Positions 54,280 through 62,870 are shown, numbered from the stretch's first letter. The stretch is 64,000 nucleotides of DNA from Candidatus Lernaella stagnicola (GCA_030765525.1 JAVCCK010000035.1:73946-137945), one strand, 5' to 3'. Numbers and translations: made by a program. The notes: generated from the sequence alone by a model not told the origin.

Positions 54280-55365
54280 TCAGCCGGCGCGTTCGATGAC
54301 GGCGCGAGCGGTTTTCTCGAGGATCTGCACGGCAAAAACCAGCATCTGGAAGCGCGGGTCTTTGGTTTGGCCGTGGTAGAAACGGTAGTAGATCTGCTGC
54401 GCGATCACGGCGAGCCGGAACAGGCCGAAGCAATAATAGAAATCAAACGAGTCGATCTCGCGGCCCATTTGTTGTGCATAGAGGGCCACGATTTCGTCAC
54501 GCGTGAGCATGCCGGGTAGATGCGTCGGCAACTGCCGCATCATCTGCAGGTCGTCGGGATCGGCGGGGCTGACCCAGTAGGCAAGTGAGCCGCCCAGGTC
54601 CATGAGCGGATCGCCGATGGTCGCCATTTCCCAATCGAGCACGCCGATGATGCGCGTGGGGTCGTCCGGGTCGAGCACCAGGTTGTCGAACTTGTAGTCG
54701 TTGTGAATCAGGGCGGGCGTCGCGCTGTCCGCCGGCATGGTTTGGGCAAGCCACGCCATGACGGCTTCGAAATCCGGCGCGTCGTCAGTTTTCGCGCGGC
54801 GATAGCGGCGACTCCATCCTTCCACCTGCCGCCGCACGTAACCTTCCGGTTTGCCGAAATCGCCCAAGCCCGCCGCGTGGTAGTCGAGCGAGTGAAGTTT
54901 GCACCATAGGTCGACGAGGTTTTCGCACAACGAGCGCGCCTGTTCCGGGCTCAGCGTCATGCCCTTGGGCGGATTAGCGCGCAAAATGATGCCGCGAATG
55001 CGGTCCATGACGTAAAACGGCGCGTCGGTCACCGCCGGGTCGTCGCAGTACGCCAGCGGCTCGGGGCAATAGGGGAAGACGGGCCGCAGTGCCCTGAAAA
55101 TGTTGTATTCGCGGGCCATGTCGTGCGCGGTCTCGGCTTTGGTGCCGAAGGGCGGGCGGCGCAGCACCAGTTCGCGGTCGCCGATCGAGACCAGGTAGGT
55201 CAGGTTCGAGAAGCCGCTGGGGAACTGAAGTACCTGCAAGTCACCCTGCAAACCGGGGATCGTGTCTTTCAGGAAAGCTTCCACTTTGTCCCAAGGGAGT
55301 TCTTCGCCGCTGCGAATCGGCTTGGCTTTGTCGATGAATTCCACGCCCATGCTTCGTGCCCTCAT
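54280..55365 (-). CDS. APH-family phosphotransferase (ACAD10/11 kinase-like)
   Basis: A 361-aa choline/aminoglycoside-kinase-fold enzyme. Signatures are the ATP loop (FPSGFSNLTYLVSIG, about 50-63), the catalytic loop HNDYKFDNLV (about 222-231) and the metal site VLDWEMATIGDP (about 246-257). The best-matching branch is the kinase domain fused to acyl-CoA dehydrogenase in eukaryotic ACAD10 and ACAD11, where it phosphorylates 4-hydroxyacyl-CoA for removal by the dehydrogenase. Here the kinase and dehydrogenase are adjacent separate genes overlapping by an ATGA, the bacterial split form. The ATG at 55365 is used; one at 55350 is possible. Confidence 0.85.
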   Translation of the reverse strand: MRARSMGVEFIDKAKPIRSGEELPWDKVEAFLKDTIPGLQGDLQVLQFPSGFSNLTYLVSIGDRELVLRRPPFGTKAETAHDMAREYNIFRALRPVFPYCPEPLAYCDDPAVTDAPFYVMDRIRGIILRANPPKGMTLSPEQARSLCENLVDLWCKLHSLDYHAAGLGDFGKPEGYVRRQVEGWSRRYRRAKTDDAPDFEAVMAWLAQTMPADSATPALIHNDYKFDNLVLDPDDPTRIIGVLDWEMATIGDPLMDLGGSLAYWVSPADPDDLQMMRQLPTHLPGMLTRDEIVALYAQQMGREIDSFDFYYCFGLFRLAVIAQQIYYRFYHGQTKDPRFQMLVFAVQILEKTARAVIERAG

Positions 55366-56570
55366 TTCACCCGGCGTCCGGCGTAGCGTCGCGCCATGCG
55401 TTTGCCGAACGACACTTTGTGCACTTCGTCGGCGCCGTCGTAGATGCGCGCGGCGCGCTCGTGGCGGTAGAAGAAGGCGAGAATCGTGTCGTCCGTCATG
55501 CCCAACCCGCCGTGCACCTGCAAGGCGCGGTCGACCACGCGCCCCATGGCGTTGGCGACCATGAATTTGATCAGCGAGATCTCATCGCGCGCAGCCTTCG
55601 CGCCTTCGCGGTCGATCTTCCACGCGGCGTGCAAGGTCATGAGGCGGGCCGCCTGAATTTCGGCAGCCGACTCGGCGATCCACGATTGCACGATCTGCTT
55701 GGAGGCGAGGGTGCGGCCGTCCGGAGAGATGAGGCGCTCGTTGGCGCGGGCGCAAAGCAGGTCGAACGCGCGTTTGCAGATTCCCAGCCAGCGCATGCAA
55801 TGGTGAATGCGGCCGGGGCCGAGGCGTTCCTGCGCGATGGCGAAGCCGAAGCCGCCGCCGCCCAGGAGGTTTTCTTGCGGCACGCGGCAGTTCTGGAAGA
55901 GCACCTCGCCGTGGCTGAAATAGTCGCTGCCTTCGTGCCCCATCACGGCGATATTCCGCACGAGTTCGTAGCCGGGCGTGCCGGTGGGGACGATGATCAT
56001 GCTGGCGCGCAGGTGCGGCGGGGCGTCCGGATGGGTGATGGCCATGACGATGGCGAATTGGCTGCCGTCGGCGCCGGTCGTATACCACTTGCGGCCGTTG
56101 ATGACGTAATCGTCGCCGTCTTCGACCGCCGTCGCGGCGAGCATCACCGGGTTGGAGCCGGGCAGGTCGATCTCAGTCATCGCGAAGCAACTGCGGATTT
56201 CCCCGGCCGCCAGCGGCAAGAGGTAGGTCTCCTTCTGCCGGTCGTTGCCGTACAGGTGCAGAATTTCCATGTTGCCGGCATCGGGCGCCTGGCAGCCGAA
56301 AACGTAGTGGCCGAGGGGGGAGCGACCGAGCGCTTCGGATACCAGCCCGTGCTCGACGAGGTTTAGGCCCATGCCGCCGTATTCCTTCGGTTGGTTCGGG
56401 GCCCAAAGTTCCATCTGTTTGACGGTGTTTCGCTTTTCGCGGAGCGCGGGCAGCATGTCGCGGAATTCATGCACCATGAACTCCGGTTCCAGCGGGATCA
56501 GTTCTTGGTCGACGAATTCATCGATGAGCGCGAGGATCGTTTTCATTTTTTCCGAAATCGAAAAGTCCAC
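55362..56570 (-). CDS. Acyl-CoA dehydrogenase, ACAD10/11-like
   Basis: A 402-aa acyl-CoA dehydrogenase with FAD- and substrate-binding signatures (CFAMTEIDLPGSNPVML; YVINGRKWYTTGA) and the C-terminal motif RIYDGADEVHKVSFG, where Asp replaces the usual Glu, as in the ACAD10/11 branch. It is followed by the APH-family kinase in an ATGA overlap, so both act in one pathway, probably breakdown of hydroxylated acyl-CoA. The GTG at 56570 is preceded by GGGGAG at 8 bases. The gene is transcribed divergently from etfBA, whose product would take its electrons. Confidence 0.93.
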   Translation of the reverse strand: MDFSISEKMKTILALIDEFVDQELIPLEPEFMVHEFRDMLPALREKRNTVKQMELWAPNQPKEYGGMGLNLVEHGLVSEALGRSPLGHYVFGCQAPDAGNMEILHLYGNDRQKETYLLPLAAGEIRSCFAMTEIDLPGSNPVMLAATAVEDGDDYVINGRKWYTTGADGSQFAIVMAITHPDAPPHLRASMIIVPTGTPGYELVRNIAVMGHEGSDYFSHGEVLFQNCRVPQENLLGGGGFGFAIAQERLGPGRIHHCMRWLGICKRAFDLLCARANERLISPDGRTLASKQIVQSWIAESAAEIQAARLMTLHAAWKIDREGAKAARDEISLIKFMVANAMGRVVDRALQVHGGLGMTDDTILAFFYRHERAARIYDGADEVHKVSFGKRMARRYAGRRVK

Positions 56571-56748
56571 GGGTCATCTCCCCATTTATGTCGAGAATCA
56601 GTGTGCGACGTACGCGTCCGCCTAATGGACCGGACGGCGTATCGCGGCATCTTCGCAACCGCTCGGCGACAAGTCAAGAAACAGGCCGTTGCACTCGCCG
56701 AAGTCGACCGGTAGTTTTACGGGACAGAACGAATCGGGACGGGAGCTC
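56571..56748. promoter_or_regulatory. Divergent control region of acd-kinase and etfBA
   Basis: This 178-base gap holds the divergent promoters of the dehydrogenase-kinase pair and of etfBA. No inverted repeat of operator length is evident; the region contains no obvious coding sequence. Confidence 0.35.
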
Positions 56749-57531
56749 ATGAACATTCTCGTGTGCGTCAAGCAAATCGTCGATGTCGATGCGCAACTGC
56801 GAATCGATGCGAACGGTCGGGAATTGGCGACGGATCCGCACACCGAGTACCGACTCAATCGATATGACGAATACGCCGTGGAGGCTGCGTTGCGCCTGCG
56901 GGAAGCGGCCGGTCGCGGTTCGGTGGCGGTGGCCTCGGTCGGTCCGCCCCGGGTCGTGCAGGTGTTGCGCCGCGCGATGGGCATGGGCGCGGATCGCGGT
57001 TTTCACATTGCGGCGGACGCGAACCTCGACGCTCGTTCCATCGCCGCGTGCCTGGCGGAATTGTGCCGGCGGGAACGGTTTGATTTGGTCCTCGCGGGCG
57101 TGATGTCCGAAGACGCGATGCAGTCCGCCGTGGGGCCGATGATCGCGGCGTTGCTCGATTATCCCTGTGTCACCAATGTCGTCGACATGGGGCTCGACGA
57201 GGAATGCGACGCGGCGGTGACGCGCGAGGTGGAAGGCGGACGGCGCGAGATTTTCGCGCTGCGTTTCCCGGCGTTGGTGACGGTGCAAAGCGGGCCGAAC
57301 AAGCCACGGTATCCGAAGCTGTCGCTGATGCTGCGCGCCAATCAAAGCGAAGTCGCGGAGTTGTCGGCTGTCGAGTTGGACGCCGGCTGCCGGGAGCGCG
57401 CGATCACGAAAATGGAGTTTCCGCAACAACATCGGCAGACACGGTTTTTGGCGGGTGACACCTCGGCGAAGGCAGCGGAACTGGCTCGGCTGCTGCGCGA
57501 GCGCCACTATTTCGCAACGGACAAGCGATGA
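56749..57531 (+). CDS. etfB: Electron-transfer flavoprotein beta subunit
   Basis: A 260-aa EtfB. The ATG at 56749 gives MNILVCVKQIVDVDAQLRID, the family N-terminus. The AMP/FAD-related region and the recognition loop for dehydrogenases are in the middle (VGPMIAALLDYPCVTNV, IKLMLRAN-type end). It forms the EtfAB heterodimer that carries electrons from acyl-CoA dehydrogenases to a membrane acceptor. A longer frame upstream lacks the family start. It overlaps etfA by an ATGA. Bifurcating ETF cannot be excluded by eye. Confidence 0.95.
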   Translation: MNILVCVKQIVDVDAQLRIDANGRELATDPHTEYRLNRYDEYAVEAALRLREAAGRGSVAVASVGPPRVVQVLRRAMGMGADRGFHIAADANLDARSIAACLAELCRRERFDLVLAGVMSEDAMQSAVGPMIAALLDYPCVTNVVDMGLDEECDAAVTREVEGGRREIFALRFPALVTVQSGPNKPRYPKLSLMLRANQSEVAELSAVELDAGCRERAITKMEFPQQHRQTRFLAGDTSAKAAELARLLRERHYFATDKR

Positions 57532-58490
57532 AAAGAATCATCGTCGGCGTTGAGCATTTGGACGGGGAAATCACGCCGATTTCCTTCGAGTCGGCCGCGT
57601 GCGCCGTGCGTTTGAGTTCCTTGCTCGATGTCTTGCCCCTGGCGGTAATCGTCGGAGTGGACATCGACGAACTCGCGTCACGCTTCGCCGAACGAACCGG
57701 TTTGGATGTCGTCGCGGTGCATTGCCCGGCCGGGCGCACACTGACGGCGGCGGCGTTATCGAACGTGGTGAATTCGCTCGAAACGGTTTGCGTGTGCCTA
57801 CCTCAAACAGTGGTGGGCGGGCAAATCGCGCCCATGCTGGCCGTGGTGCTAGACGGCGACTGCATCACCGGCGTTGAGGACTTCACGCGCGAAGGCGCGC
57901 GACTTTTGGTTCGCCGCGCGTCGCACAACGCGAAGATTGCGGAGTGGGCCGCCGTGCGCGACTACCCGCTGGTCGTGACGGTGGCGCAGGGCGCGTTTTC
58001 CTTTGCGAAAGGCGACACGGTGCGTAGCGGCAGCGTCACGCATCTTGATTTCGATATCGGCGACGAGCGAATTACCTATCGAGGTGTCGCTGTGGCCGAG
58101 GCGACCGACACCGAACTGGCCGAAGCGGAGATCATCTTTGCCGCGGGGCGGGGGATCGGCGCGCGGGAGAATCTGGCCGTGGTGGAGCAACTGGCCGGGC
58201 GTTTCGCGGGCGGCGCCGTGGCCGGTTCGCGGCCGGTATGCGATGCGGGGTGGCTACCCTATCGGCGGCAGGTCGGCCAGACGGGCGCTGCGGTGCGGCC
58301 GAGAACGTACGTCGCTTGCGGCGTGTCGGGAGCCACGCAGCACGTGCAAGGTATGCGGGAGGCAGAGTTCGTGGTGGCGATCAACAAGGACGAGCACGCG
58401 CCGATTTTCCAGCATGCGAACGTGGGCGTCGTGGAGGACGTCAAGGCATTTCTGCCGGTATTGCTGTCGTTGCTGCGCGAGGCGGACTAA
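57528..58490 (+). CDS. etfA: Electron-transfer flavoprotein alpha subunit
   Basis: A 320-aa EtfA. The C-terminal FAD-binding domain carries the family motif in VGQTGAAVRPRTYVACGVSGATQHV (about 258-282) and ends INKDEHAPIFQHANVGVVEDV (about 290-311). The N-terminal domain is of normal length but has a diverged MKRIIVGVEHLDG opening. It starts on the ATG overlapping etfB's stop. A likely partner of the divergently placed acyl-CoA dehydrogenase and possibly of the ACADs in the TetR operon. Confidence 0.96.
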   Translation: MKRIIVGVEHLDGEITPISFESAACAVRLSSLLDVLPLAVIVGVDIDELASRFAERTGLDVVAVHCPAGRTLTAAALSNVVNSLETVCVCLPQTVVGGQIAPMLAVVLDGDCITGVEDFTREGARLLVRRASHNAKIAEWAAVRDYPLVVTVAQGAFSFAKGDTVRSGSVTHLDFDIGDERITYRGVAVAEATDTELAEAEIIFAAGRGIGARENLAVVEQLAGRFAGGAVAGSRPVCDAGWLPYRRQVGQTGAAVRPRTYVACGVSGATQHVQGMREAEFVVAINKDEHAPIFQHANVGVVEDVKAFLPVLLSLLREAD

Positions 58491-58655
58491 CATCAACCTC
58501 CAGTGGTGAAACATAATCGCGGCGGGCGCTGTCTTACACGATACAGGTGACAATCAATCGCGAAGGTGGCAATTTATCGGCTGACGGCTCGCCCGCAGGT
58601 TTCATTCAACACGATCGATTGTTGTGAGCTTCCCCGGACGAACGTGGAGGGTGTC

Positions 58656-59393
58656 ATGGTTGGAGAATCGAAAACTCGAAGTCGTTGGTTTTTGATCGCC
58701 GCGTTCGTGCTGATCCTGAGCGCGGCATGCGCCGGTTGCGATGGGAATCTGTTCGCTCCCAAACCGGCCGTCGTCTACGTGTCGTTCGACGACCTCGACG
58801 GGCTGCAACAAGAAGCCGTCGTCTTTTTCGAGGGGCGGCAAGTCGGCAAGGTCGCCGCGATCCAAGGCCTCGCCAACGGCGGCGCGCGGGTGACGCTGTC
58901 GATCCCGGCCACTCAAGCCGCGGGCATTTGCGCAAACCCCGTGGTCGCCATCAAAAAGCCGGGATTTTTAGCCGGGAATGAAGCGAAACCGGAAGTACAC
59001 ATGATGTGCCGTTATGCGTCGGGCAAAGCCCTGGCGACCGGGCAGTCGTTGCATGGCGTCTCGTGGTTCCGCTACCGGGTGGTGAGCACCAGCCGCTCGG
59101 TAAAAGACGGACTAACCGACCTCGTGGAGGAAGTCGACCAACTCACCGACGACCTGGATGAATTCGTGGCGTCGAAGGATTTCGAATACGTGCTGGATTC
59201 CGTTGCGGTCGCGACGCGAAAAATCGAGATGGCCACCGTCGAGCAAAAAGAAAAGCTCGCGAAACAAACGCTGCCGAAATTGGAGCGCCAAATTGAAGCA
59301 GCCCGGCAGCACTACGAAAAACTCGGCGAGGTCAAAAAAGCGCGCGAATTGGACCACGCCCTGGAAGCGTTGCGACAGAAGTCCGCACCCTGA
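58656..59393 (+). CDS. Coiled-coil lipoprotein, MCE/MlaD-like
   Basis: A 245-aa lipoprotein. The ATG at 58656 is preceded by GGAGG at 5 bases and starts MVGESKTRSRWFLIAAFVLIL, then a lipobox ACAGC. Residues of about 35-130 are beta-rich (VVYVSFDDLDGLQQEAVVFFEGRQVGKVAAIQ) and recall an MCE-type lipid-transport domain, and the C-terminal ~90 residues are a long coiled coil (EEVDQLTDDLDEFVAS; KLERQIEAARQHYEKL). It is not clearly linked to etfBA, 165 bases earlier. It may be part of an Mla-like lipid route; confidence in that is low. Confidence 0.65.
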   Translation: MVGESKTRSRWFLIAAFVLILSAACAGCDGNLFAPKPAVVYVSFDDLDGLQQEAVVFFEGRQVGKVAAIQGLANGGARVTLSIPATQAAGICANPVVAIKKPGFLAGNEAKPEVHMMCRYASGKALATGQSLHGVSWFRYRVVSTSRSVKDGLTDLVEEVDQLTDDLDEFVASKDFEYVLDSVAVATRKIEMATVEQKEKLAKQTLPKLERQIEAARQHYEKLGEVKKARELDHALEALRQKSAP

Positions 59394-59423
59394 CGCGGTG
59401 CCGGAATAGCGACCGCGGACACA

Positions 59424-59705
59424 TTGCCTGTACAGGGAAAGTCTTTGTTCGTTTATAGATTACAAAGAATCGCACACCCTGATCGTTATTATGTCGGATT
59501 AAGCCATGATCCGCAGCGCCGCCTTGCCGAGCATAATTCCGGCAAATCGGTACACACGAATAGATATCGACCCTGGCGGTTAGTGTCCTACCATTGGTTC
59601 GCCGACGAAGCCAAAGCGCGCTCCTTTGAAGAGTATTTGAAATCAGGCTCAGGCCGAGCCTTTGCGAGAAAAACATTTTTGACATCTTCGCCCAGTTGTG
59701 GATAA
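59424..59705 (+). CDS. GIY-YIG nuclease-family protein
   Basis: A ~93-aa protein of the GIY-YIG superfamily: VYRLQRIAHPDRYYVGLSHDPQRRLAEHNSGK carries the YxxR...YYVG and Arg, and FEEYLKSGSGRAFAR the Glu. No ATG precedes the domain; the frame can start only at TTG 59424 or TTG 59445, the latter with GGGAAAG near it. The protein is short, single-domain and could be a mobile-element or repair nuclease; the weak start hints at decay. It opens the accessory island. Confidence 0.7.
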   Translation: MPVQGKSLFVYRLQRIAHPDRYYVGLSHDPQRRLAEHNSGKSVHTNRYRPWRLVSYHWFADEAKARSFEEYLKSGSGRAFARKTFLTSSPSCG

Positions 59706-60081
59706 TAGATCGTGTACCCTTACGTATACAAACGTAATTGGAGGGTCTTTTGCGCCGCCACGTACAACCGCGCAAAACAAAAGATGTTTCCAGTGACGGG
59801 ACGGCAACCGCTGCACCCGATCTCTTGCACGCGTTTGTGCCCGAAAGACCCCATTTGGGCCCCCAATATCCGTTTTCGCCCCCTGGGCGCCGTAGCTTTG
59901 GCGAAGGCGGCTCTCTCTCTGAATCTTTCCCGTGCCGAGCGAAGGCGAAGCATGGACTTCGCGCAACTCGTCCTAAAGATGAGAGTGCTTATAAATCAAG
60001 TAGCTACGAGACGCGATTTTCCGAAGGTTTGACTCTCAATGCCTGTGCACATACAACTTCCTTTTCTAGAAAGGCTTGATC
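59706..60081. other. Intergenic stretch before the TIR-like gene, no gene seen
   Basis: 376 bases with no credible coding sequence; short overlapping frames lack codon bias. It includes GC-rich imperfect palindromes around 59887-59911 (GCGCCGTAGCTTTGGCG) and 59940-59963. An AAAGG lies 8 bases before the ATG at 60082. The composition drops toward AT-rich at the right end. Confidence 0.5.
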
Positions 60082-60915
60082 ATGGCTGAAACAAACGGAA
60101 ATCAGATTATTCGTCACGAGGATTTAGCTGTCATCAATAATGCCGAATCGCGAGATGTTTTCGTAGCCTATCCATACTCTTTGGAAAACCTCCATGATTA
60201 TAGGAACACTTACCTCAGATTGAAGTCAAATTTTCATGCTAACTTTATCTTCGCTGATAATGAGCATACAGGGGAAATGCTTTTACAAAAAATCGCTGCT
60301 CAGATTAAAGCATCCAGGATGGCCCTTTTCGACGTAAGCATGTGGAACGCTAATGTTATTCTGGAATTAGGCATAGCAATGGGCCTTGACATTCCTACCT
60401 ATATCTTTTTTAATCCGGCCTACACTCCCCATCAGTCTATTCCAAGCGATATTGATGGCATAGACAGAAAAGTATACTCAAATATAGATGAATTATCTAT
60501 AGCTGTATCTGCAGTTCTTGAAAGGCATTTGGCTGTCGACGATGATTATATTATTAAAAATGCTTATATTCAAATAAAGCATAAAAAATTAGAAGACCAA
60601 GACATGACAAAATACAGAGAAATTTATGCGAACATTGGCAGTGTGCCACGAGAATTAATTCGTTTGCTAGGAAACGAAAAAGATTCTTGGCTTCCACTTA
60701 TTGAACAACAAGAATTTGAGGAACTTGCGCGGCAATTTTATTTAAGATTTTTAGCAAGAGAACCTGAGAACCATTCTGTGGTTCAAGGTAGGGCCTTTCA
60801 ATTGGAAAGTGAGTGGGAGAAACACGGTGAGATTTCTCGGAATGTTGATGACTATGTGAATTCCCAGGAGTATTCGAATCGATTTGGCGATAGAATTGTT
60901 CCTTACAATGAATGA
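60082..60915 (+). CDS. TIR/nucleoside-deoxyribosyltransferase-like domain with DUF4214-like C-terminus, putative defence effector
   Basis: A 277-aa protein from visibly AT-rich DNA. Residues 25-130 form a Rossmann-like fold: DVFVAYPYSLENLHDYRN opens it, and MALFDVSMWNANVILELGIAMG (80-101) carries the Glu (95) in the position of the TIR NADase Glu or the deoxyribosyltransferase active-site Glu. Residues of about 215-270 (FYLRFLAREPENHSVV; NSQEYSNRFG) resemble a DUF4214-like module. No signal or membrane helix is seen. Such domains act as NAD-depleting effectors in anti-phage systems. The cyclase-like gene 1 kb downstream could supply the signal, with a transposon between them. Function is inferred, not shown. 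Confidence 0.65.
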   Translation: MAETNGNQIIRHEDLAVINNAESRDVFVAYPYSLENLHDYRNTYLRLKSNFHANFIFADNEHTGEMLLQKIAAQIKASRMALFDVSMWNANVILELGIAMGLDIPTYIFFNPAYTPHQSIPSDIDGIDRKVYSNIDELSIAVSAVLERHLAVDDDYIIKNAYIQIKHKKLEDQDMTKYREIYANIGSVPRELIRLLGNEKDSWLPLIEQQEFEELARQFYLRFLAREPENHSVVQGRAFQLESEWEKHGEISRNVDDYVNSQEYSNRFGDRIVPYNE

Positions 60916-60960
60916 CGAGGATAAGTGCATTCTCTCGGGGCACTGTCGACAAAAGGATTT

Positions 60961-60987
60961 TCCGGGGACAGGATTGTCCGGGGACAG
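60961..60987. repeat. Two direct copies of TCCGGGGACAG
   Basis: TCCGGGGACAG occurs at 60961-60971 and again at 60977-60987, the second being the outer part of the left inverted repeat of the Y1 transposase element. The first may be a remnant of a further copy or a nested end. Confidence 0.6.
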
Positions 60988-61720
60988 TATATAGAAAATG
61001 AAGGAAGATCTACCGTTTGATAGGGTTCGCTCATGGCACGCATTGCTCGAATCGTGGCGGTCGAGCATCCACATCATGTGATTCAACGAGGGAATCGTCG
61101 GCAGTCGACGTTTTTCTGCGATGAGGACTATGAATCCTATCTCGATCTCATGGCCGGGTGGTGCACGAAACACGCCGTCGAAATATGGGGCTATTGCCTG
61201 ATGAGCAATCATGTCGATCTGATTGCCGTGCCGACGAGGACCGAGGAAAGCTTGCGACTGGCCATTGGCGAGGGCCACCGCAGGTACACCCGGAGGATTA
61301 AATTCCGGGAGGGATGGCGGGGCCATTTGTGGCAGGAGCGGTTCCATTCATATCCCATGGATGAATATCCTTTACTCGCGGCCGCCCGGTACGTGAAACA
61401 AAACCCGGTTCGTGCGGGGATGTTGGAAAAGGCTGGCGACTACCCGTGGAGCAGCGCTGCGGCGCACCTGGCCGGGCGGGACGATCGTCTGGTTCTGGTC
61501 AAGCCACTGCTTGAAATGATCGATGATTAAAAAGAATATCTCGATGAAGAAAATCCCGAAGAGACGGTACGTCAAATTCGGAAACACGAACAGACGGGCA
61601 GGCCGCTGGGCAGCAACTCCTTTGTGGAAAGGCTGGAGAAAGCATTGGGACGGGTATTGCGGCCACTGAAACCGTGGGAAAAGAAAACAAAAGAGTGAAT
61701 TTCTATTTACTGTCCCCGGA
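60977..61720 (+). mobile_element. Y1-transposase element flanked by 19-bp inverted repeats, decayed
   Basis: TCCGGGGACAGTATATAGA (60977-60995) matches the reverse complement of 61702-61720 at 18 of 19 positions. The pair brackets a Y1-type transposase gene with a changed HUH motif and an in-frame stop. Repeats containing GGGGACAG beside such transposases are a familiar arrangement. The inner ORF is non-functional, so the element is probably dead or mobilised in trans. No target-site duplication was verified. Confidence 0.75.
61033..61698 (+). pseudogene. Y1 (REP-associated type) transposase with in-frame stop and altered HUH motif
   Basis: Starting at ATG 61033, the sequence follows the Y1_Tnp/RAYT family: ARIARIVAVEHPHHVIQRGN, GYCLMSNHVDLIAVP, AARYVKQNPVRAGM (Tyr nucleophile near 117). 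The HUH motif, expected HVH, reads His60-Val-Asp62, a likely inactivating change. A TAA at 61528-61530 ends the first part after DD; the frame then continues (KEYLDEENPEETVRQI, TGRPLGSNSFVERLEKALGR) to TGA at 61696-61698, the family's C-terminus. It lies within 19-bp inverted repeats. Both lesions indicate a decayed transposase. Confidence 0.82.
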
Positions 61721-61873
61721 ACCTCCGCGATTGCAATGCTCCAGTACTTCCACTGCTCACGAATCTTGCCTGGACAACGCCGATCTGCGACGGCAGAATA
61801 TGTTGAATGATGAAACGACAGCTTTTTCGAACCTGTCTCCAAGTCAACCAACCTGTCGAGTGGGGAGTGTTCC

Positions 61874-62848
61874 ATGCCCTCTGAGTACAAGAACTGCCTC
61901 GTCACTTTTTTTGACATCCTTGGGTTTTCGAGTCTTGTTTCTGAGGAGCAATCTGCCGAGAAAATCGAGAGCATTTTGGAAGCAATGCGGTCTATTTCTC
62001 AGCCCGACCCAATATCAAACTTGTCTCAAAAATTTGAAGAGATAAAGGGTAGGCTCGAGATGCTCAAAACATCGAAGCAGAAAATCGCTACTCTTGAAGA
62101 GCGAAAAAAATGGGAAAAGGATTTTGCACAGGCAACAAGTGATCTTAACGACATACTAAAACCGGAAGATATTGCAAAGAAACAGATGAACAGAATGCAA
62201 ACCATCAATTTCTCCGACTCGATTGTGAGAGTTGTCCCCCTCTTTGCCGTCTCAAGTTTATTTTCGCAAGTAATGATGGTCGTCTACGAATTTTTCGTGT
62301 TGAATCGTATTTTAGCTGATCTAGCATTAAAGAAAATATTATTACGAGGCGGAATAACAATCGGCGCTATAAATGTAGGAGAATCTCATGTTTTTGGCCC
62401 CGCTCTCATTAAGGCATATAGACTCGAATCAAGACTGGCACGCTATCCCAGAATCGTTGTGGATTCCAACGTTCTCGATTTATTTCATTCGCCAGAGCTT
62501 GCAGCTGCGACCCATGAAGCTGGCGTAGTAATTGATTTAAATAAAATGATTGAGGGCCAAATTCGAAAAGACCACGACGGCGTGTGGTTCATGGATTATA
62601 TTGAAGGCAATCGTAGAGTTACAAAGAAAGAGTGGTTTGCAAAATTCATTCAAGAGCATAAAGAAGCGGTCATCACAAGGATAGAAGAATTTTGTAGCCA
62701 TTCTCAAGATGCCTCAATTGGGGAGAAATTATTTTGGATTGCGAACTATCATAATTCAAGCGTTGATTATATTGAAGCTGAAGAAATCGCCAAAATGGGC
62801 GTTGAACCATCGGAATTGAAAATTATAGTTCCAAAATTGAATTACTGA
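61874..62848 (+). CDS. Nucleotide-cyclase-like protein (class III fold), possible Pycsar-type cyclase
   Basis: A 324-aa AT-rich-coded protein. It has class III cyclase-type elements: Asp14 in VTFFDILGFSSLV, a second metal Asp115 in INFSDSIVRVV, LRGGITIGAINVG, and FGPALIKAYRLESRLA. The two metal Asp are ~101 residues apart, wider than usual, because a ~55-residue Lys/Glu-rich helical insertion (50-105) separates them. No GGDEF, PAS or membrane segment is present. The ATG at 61874 has GGGGAG 7 bases upstream. A cyclase next to a TIR-like protein recalls Pycsar, where PycC makes a cyclic pyrimidine signal for a TIR effector; this pairing is inferred. Confidence 0.6.
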   Translation: MPSEYKNCLVTFFDILGFSSLVSEEQSAEKIESILEAMRSISQPDPISNLSQKFEEIKGRLEMLKTSKQKIATLEERKKWEKDFAQATSDLNDILKPEDIAKKQMNRMQTINFSDSIVRVVPLFAVSSLFSQVMMVVYEFFVLNRILADLALKKILLRGGITIGAINVGESHVFGPALIKAYRLESRLARYPRIVVDSNVLDLFHSPELAAATHEAGVVIDLNKMIEGQIRKDHDGVWFMDYIEGNRRVTKKEWFAKFIQEHKEAVITRIEEFCSHSQDASIGEKLFWIANYHNSSVDYIEAEEIAKMGVEPSELKIIVPKLNY

Positions 62849-62870
62849 ATCATATTATTCCGCTGTAGAG

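Noticed and set aside
59887-59963. Possible REP-type palindromes in the gap before the TIR-like gene
   Set aside because: The GC-rich imperfect palindromes do not match each other well enough to call a repeat family from this window alone.
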